Part shown: positions 34,088-44,989 of the stretch, one piece after another
How positions within the stretch are numbered: position 1 is the stretch's first letter
How the letters are laid out: each line of letters opens with the position of its first letter
Source: Hordeum vulgare subsp. vulgare
Lineage: Eukaryota > Streptophyta > Magnoliopsida > Poales > Poaceae
Direction of reading: 5' to 3'
Length of the DNA: 64,000 bases
NCBI RefSeq assembly: GCF_904849725.1
Contig: NC_058523.1
Location: 110,238,189-110,302,188, forward strand
The notes under the pieces: generated by a model
Database searches by the model: none
What the model saw: the letters and a program-made list of their open reading frames with translations, nothing else
Told to the model about the DNA's origin: nothing
Program-made: the position numbers and the translations under genes

Positions 34088-35181
34088 TGTTGGGGAACAT
34101 TGCACGGGAAACAAAAAATTTCATACGCTCACCAAGATCAATGTAGGAGATACACATGTACGAGAGGAGAGATTGAATCTACGTACCCTTTTAGATCGCT
34201 AAGCAGAAGCATTCAAGAACATAGTTGATGTAGTGGTACGTCTTTGCAATCCAATCACGATCAGTCCCATGAACTCCCGATCAAGCGCGGAACGGACGGC
34301 ACCTCCGCGTTCAACACATGTACAGCTTGACTGCGCCTTCACCTCCTCGATCTAGAAAGTGATGGTGAAGTAGCAGCCCGAGTCCTCCGACAGCACAACG
34401 ACATGGTGAGGTGATGGTGATGATAGCTCAGCAGGGCTTCGTTGTGCGATGTTTAGAGGAGAAGAACTATGAGGGAGAGGAGGAGCAGTGTTGTGGCATG
34501 TTGTGGTGTGGATGCCCTCTCTCTACCTCTCTATATATAAGGGGGGAAGGGAGGAGGGGAGGGCACCCTAGGGGCTGGCGGCCAAGGGGTAAGGAGGTGG
34601 CGGCTAGGGTTGGGGAAGCCCCTCCCACTTGGGTGTCTTGCCACCCAAGTTGGGTTGGTCGGCCCCTAGGGTGAGGCCCCCTCCCTTTGGCAAAGTGGGT
34701 TGAGGTCTGGGGCGGCACCCAGCCCTTTGGTGGGCTGCTCTGCCCCCTCTCCTTGGCCCATGAACCCCCCAACAATTGTCGGAGCCTCCCGAAACTCCTA
34801 TCGGTATTCCGTCACTTCCTCGGTGTGCCCCGAAACACTTCCGGACTCCGATGACCTTCATCCTATATATCCATCTTTAGCTCCGGGCCATTTTCGAGTT
34901 CTTCGTCACGTCCGGGATCTCATCCGGGACTCTGAACAACCTTTTGTCACCAACATAATGACTCCACTATGCTTTATATCAGAACAGAACATTAAGTGTG
35001 TAGACCCTGTGGGTTCGAGAACTATGCACACCTGACCGAGACACTCTCCGGTCAATAACCAATAGCGGGACCTGGATGCCCATATTAGTTCCTACATATT
35101 CTACGAAGATCTATATCGGTCGAATCTCGATGTCAAGGATTCAATTAATCTCGTATACAATTCCCTTTGTCCATCGATATG
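34088..35181 (-). repeat. 5' LTR of Copia E, truncated by element H
   Basis: Begins tgttggggaacattgc and runs to ccatcgatatg at 35181, where the Sabrina-like LTR starts. The cut lies at the homologous base of the Athila F insertion in the other LTR of this element (ccatcggtatg at 17255). The remaining roughly 670 bp of this LTR is not found in the window. Confidence 0.8.
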
Positions 35182-36645
35182 TGATACGTCTCTGTCGTAT
35201 CTATAATTTTTCATTGTTTCATGTCATTATTATACAACTTTCACATATTGTTGGCATAATTTTATATGATTTATTCGACTAACATATTGATCCAGTGCCC
35301 AGTGTCAGTTCGAGTTTGTTGCATGTTTTTTGTTTCACAGAATATCCATATCAAATGAAGTCGAAACACGATAAAACTTTACGGAGAATTGTTTTGGAAT
35401 ATTTTTGATTTTTGGGAGGTGTAATCAACGCAAAAGGAGTCCCACAACCACCACAAGATACCAGGGTGCCCCCAGGGCCCAAGCGTGTGGTGGTGGGTTG
35501 TGCTCACCTCGTAAGGCGGTTGGAGCTCTACTTTGGGCTCAGCATAATCGGAGTTACGGATCTCTAGGAATATAAGAAACGGTTTTCGGTGAGAAAACAA
35601 GAGCGAGAAACGGAAGATAAGAGAGAGGTTGATCCAATCTAGGAGGGGCTCTTGCCCCTCCACCACCATGGTGTCCATGGAACAGAGGGGGAACTCTCCT
35701 CCGATCTAGGAGGGAAGCCAATGAAGAAGAAGAATAAGAATGGGGGTTGTCTCCCCTCTCTCCCGGTGGCGTCGGAACGCCATCGGGGCAAGGATCGTGA
35801 CGGTGATCTATATCAACAATCTTGCTACCGTAAACACCAACTTTCTCCCCCTCTATGCAGAAGTGTAACACCCCTTTTCCTCATTGTAATCTCTGATTCA
35901 ACATGGTGCTCAACTCCGTATATTTTTTTCCAATTATATGTGGCTATCCTATGATGTTTGAGTAGATCTGTATTGTCGTGTGGTCTAATCGATGATCGTG
36001 GTTGGTTTGAGTGTATATTTTATTATGGTGCTGGCCTATGGTGCCCTCCGTCTCGCGCAAATGTGAGGGGTCCCGTTGTAGGGTGTTGCAATATGTTCAT
36101 GATTCTCTTATAGTGGGTTGCTTGAGTGAAAGAAGCATAAATCTGAGTAAGGGGGTTGTTGCGTATGGGAGTAAAGAGGACTTGATACTTAAGGCTATGG
36201 TTGTTACCTTAATGATATTTAGTAGTTGCAGATGCGTGCTAGAGTTCCAATCATAAGTGCATATGATCCAAGTAGATAAAGTATGTTAGCTCATGCCTCT
36301 CCCTCATGTAAAATTGCATGAACGATTACCGGTCTATTTATTGATTGCCTAGAGACAAATAACCTTCTTGTTTGACAAAATCTTTCTACTAAACAACTAA
36401 CTTTTATTATCTTGCTATTTACTCATAGGTTTATTCCCGCAAAGTACTTCTACTTTTATTCGTGCAAACTATCCTATCACCTACAAAGTAGTTTCATACT
36501 TGTTCTTGGTAAAGCAAACAAGTGTGCGTAGAGTTGTATCGGTGGTCGATAGAACTTGAGAGAATATGTGTTCTACCTTTAGCTCCTCGTTGGGTTCGGC
36601 ACTCTTACTTATTGCAAAAGGCTACAAATGATCCCCTACTTATCA
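35182..36645 (+). repeat. 5' LTR of Sabrina-like element H (1464 bp)
   Basis: tgatacgtctctgtcgtatc...cccctacttatca. An inverted-repeat segment (arms around 35443-35456 and 35486-35502, CACAACCACCACA against TGTGGTGGTGGGTTGTG) sits at the position of the GC-rich hairpin of the other Athila LTRs. The 3' part carries ctcctcgttgggttcggcac, shared with LTR F. Confidence 0.85.
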
Positions 36646-36656
36646 AGACCTTTTTT

Positions 36657-36674
36657 TGGCATTGTTGCGGGGAC
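36657..36674 (+). promoter_or_regulatory. Degenerate primer binding site of element H
   Basis: tggcattgttgcgggga corresponds to TGGCGCCGTTGCCGGGGA with several changes, at the same 11-bp offset from the LTR as in F. Confidence 0.7.
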
Positions 36675-36928
36675 CAATAGCATGGGGTGAATATTCTTGT
36701 GTGTGCTTGTTTGCTTTATCACTAAGTAGTTTTTATTTTCTGCTCTTGTTTTCTATATTTAGTTATGGGTAGGAAACATAAAATACCAAAAAACTTAGAT
36801 GTACTTGCTGCTGCAAAAGTCGAGGAACCACTAGTGTTCCGTACTACCGAACAATATTACTTGGATCATCTTCGATCCACTTGTGCTCGTGCTGAAAACC
36901 AACTAGCTTAGTTATGGGAAATCATTAA

Positions 36929-37516
36929 ATGAGCATGCTCATTATGTGCGACACCGCGTATCTCAAAAAGGGAAATTCTTGGGGCATCAAAATAATACTT
37001 TGTGTTGCTATGCTTGGGATTTATGTGAAATTTATGATTTTACTTGTTGTTCTGAAGAAACTAAAAAACACCTTCCCTACCATACTATCTTGTTGTGCCA
37101 AGGAGGCCTATTGTTATTTTGATGTTGAGAAAATTGAAGATTTTTTTGCTTTTAAGGGTGCCTATGAAATTGATTCTTTGATTCAAAAGTATGATGCTAC
37201 TCTTTACAAATCTGAAGAATTTTCCATACTTAAATATTGCTATGAAAACTATGCTTCCAATACTTATGTTAAAGAATTTATTGAAAGAATGAACGCTGCC
37301 TTGGAAGAGACTAATATTTTGCCGGAATCTATGGAAGAGGAAGTTGCTAAAATTGTGAGCTCATTAGATGAAAAAGATGAGGAGGAGAGCGAAGAACAAA
37401 AGGAGGAAGATAGGATTGATCACCCATGCCCGGTTTCTAATGAGAGTAACTCTTCAACTCATACATTGTCTAATTACCATTCATGCTTAGCGAAGGAGGA
37501 ATGCTACGATAATTGA
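36929..37516 (+). pseudogene. Gag-like ORF of element H, acidic C terminus
   Basis: A 195-codon frame. Residues 1-45 look like out-of-frame sequence (hydrophobic, GIKIILCVAMLGIYVKF). From about residue 65 it reads CYFDVEKIEDFFAFKGAYEI and FIERMNAALEETN, then a very acidic stretch (SLDEKDEEESEEQKEEDRID, about residues 151-170) and a Ser- and His-rich tail. An upstream start, MGRKHKIPKNLDVLAAAKVE near 36765, is followed by stops, so an old frameshift separates it. No enzymatic motif is visible. I infer a decayed structural protein of a non-autonomous element. Confidence 0.5.
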
Positions 37517-37688
37517 TGTGGTCCCTTGGATTCTTTTGAAATATCCTTTTTATGAACTTTATGTTTGCTATGCTTGTGGCCAAGATACTGATATAAATTA
37601 GGATTATGAAGATGAACTTCCTATAGTTCATTATGTTAAGCATGAAATTGTTGTTATTGCACCCACACATGATAGTCCTATTACCTTT

Positions 37689-38081
37689 TTGAATTCTCCC
37701 AACCACGCTATATCAGAGAAGTTTGCTCTTGTTAAGGATTATATTGATGGGTTGCATTTTGCTACTACACTTGATGATTTTGATGAGTATAATATGCATG
37801 TTCTTGCTGCTCCTACTTGCAATTATTATGAGGGAGGAACTACATCTTCACCTCTCTATGTTTCCAATACTATAAAATTGCAAGAAACTGTTTATACTAT
37901 GCATTGGCCTTTACTTAGTGTGAATGAATTGTTCTTGTACGACATGCCAATGCATAGGAAGAGAGTTAGACTTTGTTGTCACATGATATATATCACTTTG
38001 TGCTCACTACTAAATTATGAATCATTGTTAATTAAAATTGGCTTTGATATACCTTGGGATCGGGGTGGATCCTTTACTTGA
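37689..38081 (+). pseudogene. Short ORF of element H, function unknown
   Basis: A 130-codon frame (MNSPNHAISEKFALVKDYID at the start, IGFDIPWDRGGSFT at the end) directly after the gag-like ORF and probably once joined to it. It carries no zinc knuckle, protease DTG or other recognised motif. It may be the tail of an ancestral gag-pol that lost its enzymatic part. Confidence 0.4.
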
Positions 38082-39580
38082 GCACTTTATGCCTAGCTTA
38101 ATGGCTTTAAAGAAAGCGCTGCCAGGGAGACAACCTAGAAGTTTTAGAGAGTCATTTTATTATGATGTGTGCTTTTATAAAGTTTAAAAACAAAAAAAAT
38201 ATAGAGTGGAACCTAAAACTTCACAAAAGGAAAGGGGAAAGTAAGAGATATGATGAGCATCGTTGAACTGGGGGACGTCCTTGAACTTTTGTTCATACCC
38301 ATGGAAACTTTGTGAATCTTGATTACAAAAAAATTTCCAACAAAAATAATTATCCCCATGTACAAATCCATTGTATTATATTGTTCCAAGATTTGCCTTT
38401 AGGATGAATAGATTGCTTGTTGGTATATGCAGTGTAAAAACAGAAACTTTGGCTGTAGTTCGTGATTTTACATTTTTTTTTACTGGAATGACCAAAGTTT
38501 CTGAAATTTTTACACAGTATTAATATACAAAAAAATTTATTTCTTCCTAATTTTTCAGAATTTTTGGAGTTAAAAAAGCATGGTCAAAGTTCAGATTACT
38601 ATAAATTGTCTTGTTTAAAACAGATTCTCTTTTTGCTGCATTGTCTTACTTGTTTTAATGAAACTATCGATTTTATCGGTGGTATAAGCCATGAAAAAGT
38701 TACAATAAAGCAGGGATAATGCAAATATAAAATATGAATGGGTTTGGAACAGTACTTAAAGTAGTATTTTGCTTTATTGCACTAATGGATCTTACCAGTC
38801 TTCTATTAAGTTTTGTGTGGATGAAGTGTTCGAAGCTCGAGGAGATCTCGATATAAGGAGAAGGAAGATAGGAAAGGGTTAAATATTGGGGATTCCCAAG
38901 CAACCCCATGAAAATATCCAAGGAGACTCAAGCGTCTAAGCTTGGGGATGCCCCATAAGGCATCCCATCTTTCTTCAACAAGTATCGACATGTTTTCGAA
39001 TTCGTTTCATCCATGTGATATGTGTAAATCTTGGAGCGTATTTTGTATTTTCACTTTCCTTTTATGCACCAAGCTGGTATGATATAGTCTATGGCTGATT
39101 TATAGAATGCTCATTGCACTTCATTTATATCTTTTGAGTATGGCTTTATAGAATGCTTCATGTGCTTCACATATATCATTTGAAGTTTGGATTGCCTGTT
39201 TCTCTTCACATAGAAAACTGATATTTATAGAATGCTCTTTTACTTCACTTATATTTATTAGAGCATGATATTTTGTATAAATAATTAAACTCTCTTGCTC
39301 CATTTATATTTATTTATAGATTCAATGGAATTGGTCATTACCATGGTTAGTCATAAAATCCTGAATAAAACTTATGGATCATTGAATATGATATGCTTGA
39401 TTCCTTGCAATAGTTTTGCGATATAGGGGTATAATATGTGGGAGGTACTAGTAAATGGTTGTGGATTAGTAAGATTACTGATCTTAAGGTTTATGATTCC
39501 TGAAGCATGCACGTATAGTTTCCCATTATGCGATGAAAGTTGGAGCACAATTTATCCTTGATTGTCTATCTTCGCGTGAA
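38082..39580. other. Non-coding interior of element H
   Basis: AT-rich, no gene. cttggggatgccccataaggcatccc at 38940-38965 contains a small inverted repeat (GGGATGCC..GGCATCCC). Loose repeats of tttatagaatgct lie between 39090 and 39240. Confidence 0.6.
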
Positions 39581-40929
39581 TGTAGAATCGAAAGTATGTC
39601 TAGAGGGGGGTGATTAGACTACTTGACAAGATAAATTTTTTGCCTTTTCCCAATTTTATTTGAGAGGCAGCTACGGAAGTTATAGCAAGTCAAGTACACC
39701 CTAGACATGCATTTCTAAGAGTGTAGCAGGGGAAAGTCAAACATGCAAGTGTAACGCAAAGGAGTAAGGTAGGGAGATCAAACGCATGGGGTTGAAACGA
39801 CTATTTTTGGCATGGTTTCGATAGGTGGCGTTATCGTACGTCCATGTTAATGGAGACTTCAACCCACGGAGGGTAACGACTGCAAGAGTCCACGACTGGC
39901 TCCACCCATGAAGGGTCCACAAAGAAGCGGCCTTGTCTATTCCATCACAACTTCCGTCCACGGAGGACTAGCCTTATTCACGGTAGATCTTCATGAAGTA
40001 GGAGATCCCCTTGCCCTTACAAACATCTTGGTACAACTCCACAACACAAAGTAGGAAGCTCACAAGCGACACATAACCAATCTAGGAGGCTCCCAAGCGA
40101 CACCTAACCAATCTAGGAGGCACCACCCTCCAAAAGGTAATAGATGTGGTAGATCAATGAACTCCTTGCTCTTGTGCTTCTAAAGATAGTCTCCTCAACA
40201 CAAAATCACTCACTCATAGAATATGAATGGGTAGGAGAGATTGATTTGGTGGAAATCTGTTTGGGGAGGCTAGAGATCAAGTTTCAAATGATTGGATTGG
40301 AATATCTTGGTCTCAAGACATGAGTAGGTGGTTCTCTCTCAGAAAATGGATCCGGATATGAGGTGTGTGTTCTGAGTGCTTCTCCCATGAATGAGAGGTG
40401 TGTGAAGGGTTATATATAGGCAGCAACCAAAATCCAACCGTTACACATAAAGTCGCAAACTCGGTGACACTAAAGTTGAAAATTCGATGGTACTGATTAG
40501 CACAAAGGTGTGAACTTTTGAATCTCGGTGAGACCGATATATGAAACTTGCTCGCACTGAAAAGGTGGCTAACAGTCATATGGCAAAACTCGGTGGCACC
40601 GATACTCAAACTCAGAAATTCCGATTTCGTATATCGAGGCACCCGAAAGTTGGTCACCCAAACTCGGTAGCACTGATATGGATTTGGTTGCACCGATTTG
40701 GTGGGAATTCCTAGGGTTTCTGTATGAGGTTAAACTCGGTGTGTCCGAAATATGAAATTTGGTGACACCGAATTTGTGTATGTGGAATTTGACAGAATGA
40801 TTTTGTGGGAAAAATGACTCAGTATTTTGGTGGCTAACTTAGAGCACTTTGAGCAATCAGTTCATTTTACTACCTCACCCCCTTTTAATAGTATTGGCTT
40901 TCATATGGACTCAAATGTGATTTCTCACA
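39581..40929 (-). repeat. Copia LTR L, same family as Copia B (1349 bp), nested in H
   Basis: Reads on the minus strand from TGTGAGAAATCACATTTG (40929) to ATTCTACA (39581), alignable along its length to 2176-3502. A TATA lies in ttatatataggc near 40408. U3 carries about ten degenerate CTCGGTG..ACCGA motifs between 40455 and 40775. The flanks (gtgaa left, aaata right) give no TSD. The sequence to about 41040 looks like the 3' interior of the same element (purine-rich on minus), so this is probably the 3' end of a truncated copy rather than a clean solo LTR. Confidence 0.75.
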
Positions 40930-42470
40930 AAATAGAAAATGAAGAGACTTCTAGCTTGAAGCTTGAGCCAATATTATTCCTTTCTTGCATCAAGGGGCAT
41001 CTCCACATAAACCTTTAGCCATAGCATCTTTTGAACTTTTCTGAAATATACTTGGAAAACATATTAGTCCAATGATGCATATGTTGTGACCAATTATCAA
41101 AACAACCCTAGGGAGCAATTGTGCTTTTAGTGAAGGTCGGGGGCGATGGTTAATTCCTACCAACCTCCCCCCTAGGAGCATGCATAGTAATTCTTTGCTT
41201 CGACGGCTAATAAACTTTTGCAATAAGTATGTGAGTTCTTAATGACTAATGTGAGTCCATGAATTATACACACTGTTACCTTTCCGCAATTTTCTAGCCT
41301 CTACGGTACCGCACATTGCCCTTTCTCAGCTCGAGAGTCGGTGCAAATATTGCTGGTGCATCTAAACCCCGTGATATGATACGCTTTATCACACATAAGC
41401 CTTATTATATCTTCCTCAAAATAGCCACCATACGCACCTATTATGGCATTTACATAGCAGTTCCAAGATATATTGTCATGGAACTTCCACCGCTTCCATT
41501 TTGATGACTTGAGCATTCATTGTCATATTGCTTTGCATGATCGTAAGATAGCTAGCATGATGTTTCCATGGCTTGTCTGCTTTTTGATATCTTTGATACG
41601 CTAGATCATTGCACAACATTCATATAGTCATATGTTGTTATAGGTATCGAGTTGTAATATTGAGTTATACGTAAATAGAAGTGTGATGATCATCATTATT
41701 CATTATTAGAGCATGTCCTAGTGAGAAAAGGATGGTGGAAACTATGATTCCCCCACAAGTCGAGATGAGAATCCGGACAAAAAAAGAGAAAAAGTAAAAA
41801 ATAGAAGAAAAAAAATTAAAAATTAAAAATTAAAAAGGAAAAAAATAGAAAAAAAATGATTAGAGACAAAGAGAGAAGGGGCATGCTAATTCCACACTTG
41901 TGCTTCAAAGTAGCACCATGTTTTTCATATAGAGAGTCTCCTATTTTGTCAGTTTCATATACTAGTGGAAATTTTTCATTATAGAGTTAGATGCACACCC
42001 ACTTAGTTTTCATATTGAGCTTTCATACACTTATAGCCCTTAGTGCATCTGTTGCATGGCAATCCCTACTCCTCGCATTGATATCTATTGATGGGCATCT
42101 CCATAGCCCGTTGATACGCTGGGTTGATGCGAGACTTTCTTCTCCATTTTTACCCCTTTGAAACCTACCACCATATTCTATTCCACCCGTAGTGCTATAT
42201 CCATGGCTTGCGCTCATGTATTGCGTGAGAGTTGAAAATGCTGAAGCGGGTTAAAATATATGAACCAATTGTTTGGCTCACACCGGGGTAGTACATGATT
42301 TATACTTTGTGTTAAGAAGAGAGAGCATGAGAAGGCTATATGATTTTGTAGGGGTTGCGTTATTTAGCCATGATATTTTGAAAACATCATTTATGATCAT
42401 GTGTCAAAGCAACTATAGGGACATGAAAACATCAAAATGCGTAAACAAAAAATGGTAACCCCATTTTGAG
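40930..42470. other. Remainder of Copia L 3' end and 3' interior of element H
   Basis: From about 41110 the sequence is Sabrina-like 3' interior, non-coding. It includes an A-rich tract at 41777-41860 (units such as ttaaaaattaaaaatt). The junction between Copia-derived and H-derived DNA lies somewhere in 41040-41110. No gene is seen. Confidence 0.55.
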
Positions 42471-43237
42471 CTTAACGATGAGTATGATTTATGATCATGT
42501 GTTCTCACTTGTCTCCTATGTAAATATACTCTAACATAGGTGACCTAGTTGCCGACCATCATCTAGATGAAAGATCGGCAGCGATTAACCTTTTGTTGCA
42601 CGCTTTATCACAACCACTAAATCTTCATCTTGTTGAAAATTCCTTGAATATCTTATTGACAAATTCCTTGCAAATCTTATTAAAAGTTCCTTGTAAATTC
42701 TGTCAAGTTTGCTGAAAAAATTCATTGACAAAATTGGCCAAGAATGTATTTGTCAAATCTTTGTTTGCAACTCGAAATGTCTGACCCAAAGGGAATCAGC
42801 GTCATCAATGTAGCGGATAAACTACTCGGAGTCTCTTCGGTACAACCAACATGAAACGCTTCGGTGCCACCGATATTTCCCAGTTCCCCAATATTATTTT
42901 CAGTTCTATCGATCATAATTTCTTCGCAGTCCCTGACTTTCGTGATGCTTGTGTTCATTGCCAAATCTTGACTTTATTAGACAAAAACTGCTCCATGGCC
43001 CTTTTTCTCTAGGACCCCTTACCCTACATGGGTGTAGCGATGTGCTACACAAACGGTTCTTAACCCCTTTCCGCGATGGCATTTTAAACCATCTCCTAGT
43101 GAGTGTGGGTGATATGGGGGGTCCTTCCCACATGACCCACAAACCACCAGGGATAGGCCCGCCGGTCATACATGTTGTGCAAAATGAGCTCGTGTGCGAT
43201 CGGGCTAGCCATCGCATAAAATCATACATGCCCAATT
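42471..43237. other. Unclassified repeat-like DNA
   Basis: No convincing gene. 42780-42900 contains cggtgccaccgat-type motifs like those of the Copia L U3, suggesting another LTR scrap. From about 43030 the GC content rises, with gtgtgcgatcg-like words reminiscent of CACTA subterminal regions, but I find no CACTA termini. Confidence 0.4.
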
Positions 43238-43450
43238 GTTTCCATTCGTAAGTACATCCCACCCAGTGAATCCCACAGAAATGCTTCCCTTCATATGTAC
43301 ATCCCACACAGTCAATCAACGAAATAGGTTTCCGTTTGTATGTACATCCCACATATTCAATCAAACAAGAACGTTTTTGTTCATATGTACATCCCACACG
43401 ATGAATCCCACACAAACATTTCCGTTCACACGTACATCACACACAATTTT
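43238..43450 (+). repeat. Tandem array, about 45-bp unit, 4-5 copies
   Basis: The unit ttc(a/g)tatgtacatcccacac-cagtcaatc- recurs five times with substitutions. In one forward frame it reads a 15-residue repeat around PF(I/V)CTSHT, open by virtue of its length. It may be the subterminal repeat of a DNA transposon. Confidence 0.75.
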
Positions 43451-43868
43451 CCCCATCAAATCGTTTGTGATAGCGTTACCATTGCACATGATATTAACAA
43501 TTTTATCATTTGCATTCTTGAATGCATCATGCACAATGCGTAGAAGAAACTGTGTGGCATAGGATGTCCATCACACACACTTTTTATGTGGAAAACGTTT
43601 GCGCAAGGTGGCCTAACGCAGACACTTTTGAAGAGGAAGTCATGTGTGATTGTTCATTGATCCAACATGTTTTCATAGAAACTATGTGTGTTGTCTTAGG
43701 TCATTGCCCATAGTGTTTTCACAATAACCGTTTGCAATAGAAAACCCCAGTTAGCATGCTAATTGGACTATTATTAATAATCCATTAAATAATCAAATTG
43801 ACATTTCATATTAGGCACACAATATATTTCATCGTATTACGAAACCAGGATTTTATAACTGAAATACA
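43451..43868. other. No gene seen
   Basis: Sequence with gtgtgtgatt- and cacacac-type words and an AT-rich end. Possibly DNA-transposon flank; nothing I can define. Confidence 0.4.
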
Positions 43869-43876
43869 TCAGAGCA

Positions 43877-44064
43877 CAAAGTTGTCAGAATCGTGACTCA
43901 AGTCTTAGAATCTTAAGATCTTACGATCTAAACTAGCACCTCCGATTCTACGATTTTGCTCATAGAATCTAAGTTTTTACGATCCTGATAGTTGTGATTC
44001 TACGATTCACGATCCTAGCAACGGAGTTCTGATCCGATTCAGAATCGCGATTCTGACAACTTTG
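43877..44064 (+). mobile_element. hAT-type MITE (188 bp) with 8-bp TSD
   Basis: Terminal inverted repeats CAAAGTTGTCAGAATCG are perfect over 17 bases at both ends. The flanks are tcagagca (43869-43876) and tcagagta (44065-44072), an 8-bp TSD with one change. The 8-bp TSD and the CAAAG terminus fit hAT. The interior repeats gattctacgatt and acgatcct words in both orientations. There is no coding capacity, so it would need a transposase from elsewhere. Confidence 0.85.
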
Positions 44065-44187
44065 TCAGAGTACAACATCATATAGCTTCAACACTTAGTT
44101 ACACCATATAGGGATATAGCTAGCTACCCAACTGCAGCACGAGCACCAAGTTTCACATGCAACATCTATGACATTTGGAAATTAGCA

Positions 44188-44989
44188 TCATAGACGGTAC
44201 ATAGACAGCTGAATCTCGTCTGGAAAAGTGCTGAAGCGGAAGGTGGATATTGAGTCTTCATTGATTTTGAAGGTCTTTACAACTTTAGGCCAGTGCCTAT
44301 GGATGATTGAGCGTCCATCCTTCGTCCTCTTCAGGAAGACTTGCATATTGTACCGTGGGTGTTGTATGAATACCTTCCTCGCCTCCTGACCATACAGATG
44401 GTTTGAGAGGTAATCATCACTGAACTGCTTAAAGGCATGAAAACAAGGATATGCATAAATATCTTCTCTAGATTTGAAATGCGCAAAGTAATAAAAGATA
44501 AGGTATAATAGCTAGTACCTTCCCGTAGTGCACTGATGTCTTCTTCATTGTGCAGACAAAGATCTTGTTGTTTTTTGTTGTTAGTTTGTTTATCCTAAAA
44601 ATCTTTCTGAGTTTCTTGACTTGACTGATATTCATGTACAACTCATTTCCCCATATGCAAAAAGGGTCAAACAATGGGTCAAAAACTCTAACAACAGGAC
44701 CTACATGTGTAAGACCAAATTGTTAGAAACTTAAATATTAGAATAGTTCCTACAATTGCACAATAATGTGATACTCCCTTCGTTCCTAAATATAAGTCTT
44801 TTTAGGGATTCCACTACAAACTACATATGGATGTGTATAGACATACTTTAGAGTGTAGATTCACTCATTTTACTCCATATGTAGTCCGTAGTGAAATCTC
44901 TAGAAAGAATTATATTTAGTAATGGAGGGAGTATTAGACAAAGGACCATGCATGTGCAAACCTCGATTGTAAACCTCAATGCTTCCCAT
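44188..44989 (-). CDS. Three-exon gene for a small B3-like protein, about 149 aa
   Basis: Minus-strand exons 44962-44989, 44519-44700 and 44188-44427 join in phase (28+182+240 nt) into 149 codons plus stop. Both introns have GT...AG ends: intron 1 is 261 nt with acceptor acatgtag, intron 2 is 91 nt with acceptor gcctttaag. The protein starts MGSIEVYNRG. Exon 2 holds FDPFCIWGNELYMNISQVKK and KIFVCTMKKTSVHYGK. Exon 3 holds ARKVFIQHPRYNMQVFLKR, IIHRHWPKVVKTF and STFRFSTFPDEIQLSMYRL. Alternating hydrophobic strands, a central W and an F-F near the end resemble plant B3 DNA-binding folds; this is pattern recognition, not a search result. Intron 1 contains a Stowaway MITE. It could be a gene, a captured fragment or part of a DNA transposon. 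Confidence 0.6.
44774..44931 (+). mobile_element. Stowaway MITE (Thalos-like, 158 bp)
   Basis: Starts CTCCCTTCGTTCCTAAATAT and ends with its complement (..ttagtaatggagggag), flanked by TA on both sides (44772-44773 and 44932-44933). This is the classic Tc1/Mariner-derived Stowaway of Triticeae. It lies inside the first intron of the three-exon gene. Confidence 0.9.

Larger units (their letters stand above)
16156..35181 (-). mobile_element. Old BARE/Angela-clade Copia retrotransposon E, heavily nested
   Basis: In minus orientation: 5' LTR 34088-35181 (truncated by element H), leader 32847-34087, gag to pol 32846 to about 27128, polypurine tract, and 3' LTR 27042-26373 plus 17255-16156. Three insertions interrupt it: Athila F in the 3' LTR, solo LTR G in pol, and element H in the 5' LTR. 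Putting the 3' LTR pieces together gives about 1.77 kb, the usual length for the group. The left flank is aacgg at 16151-16155; the right flank is not in view. Stops and frameshifts throughout show age. Confidence 0.8.
35182..42470 (+). mobile_element. Sabrina-like Athila-lineage element H without pol, 3' end truncated
   Basis: It has an LTR at 35182-36645, a degenerate primer site, gag-like and other short ORFs to 38081, then long non-coding sequence to about 42470. That sequence includes the gcttggggatgcc region (38941) and text I recall from the 3' interior of Sabrina elements. No reverse transcriptase, integrase or RNase H motif is visible, so it would be non-autonomous. A Copia LTR (39581-40929) is nested in it. 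The 3' LTR is missing; the right boundary is approximate, judged from loss of recognisable sequence. Confidence 0.65.

Noticed and set aside
39581..40929. Simple solo LTR in element H
   Set aside because: No matching 5-bp TSD and adjoining Copia-like interior to about 41040; a truncated element is more likely.
43236..43562. ORF with 15-residue PF.CTSHT repeats
   Set aside because: Explained by the 45-bp tandem DNA repeat; no start context or domain support.
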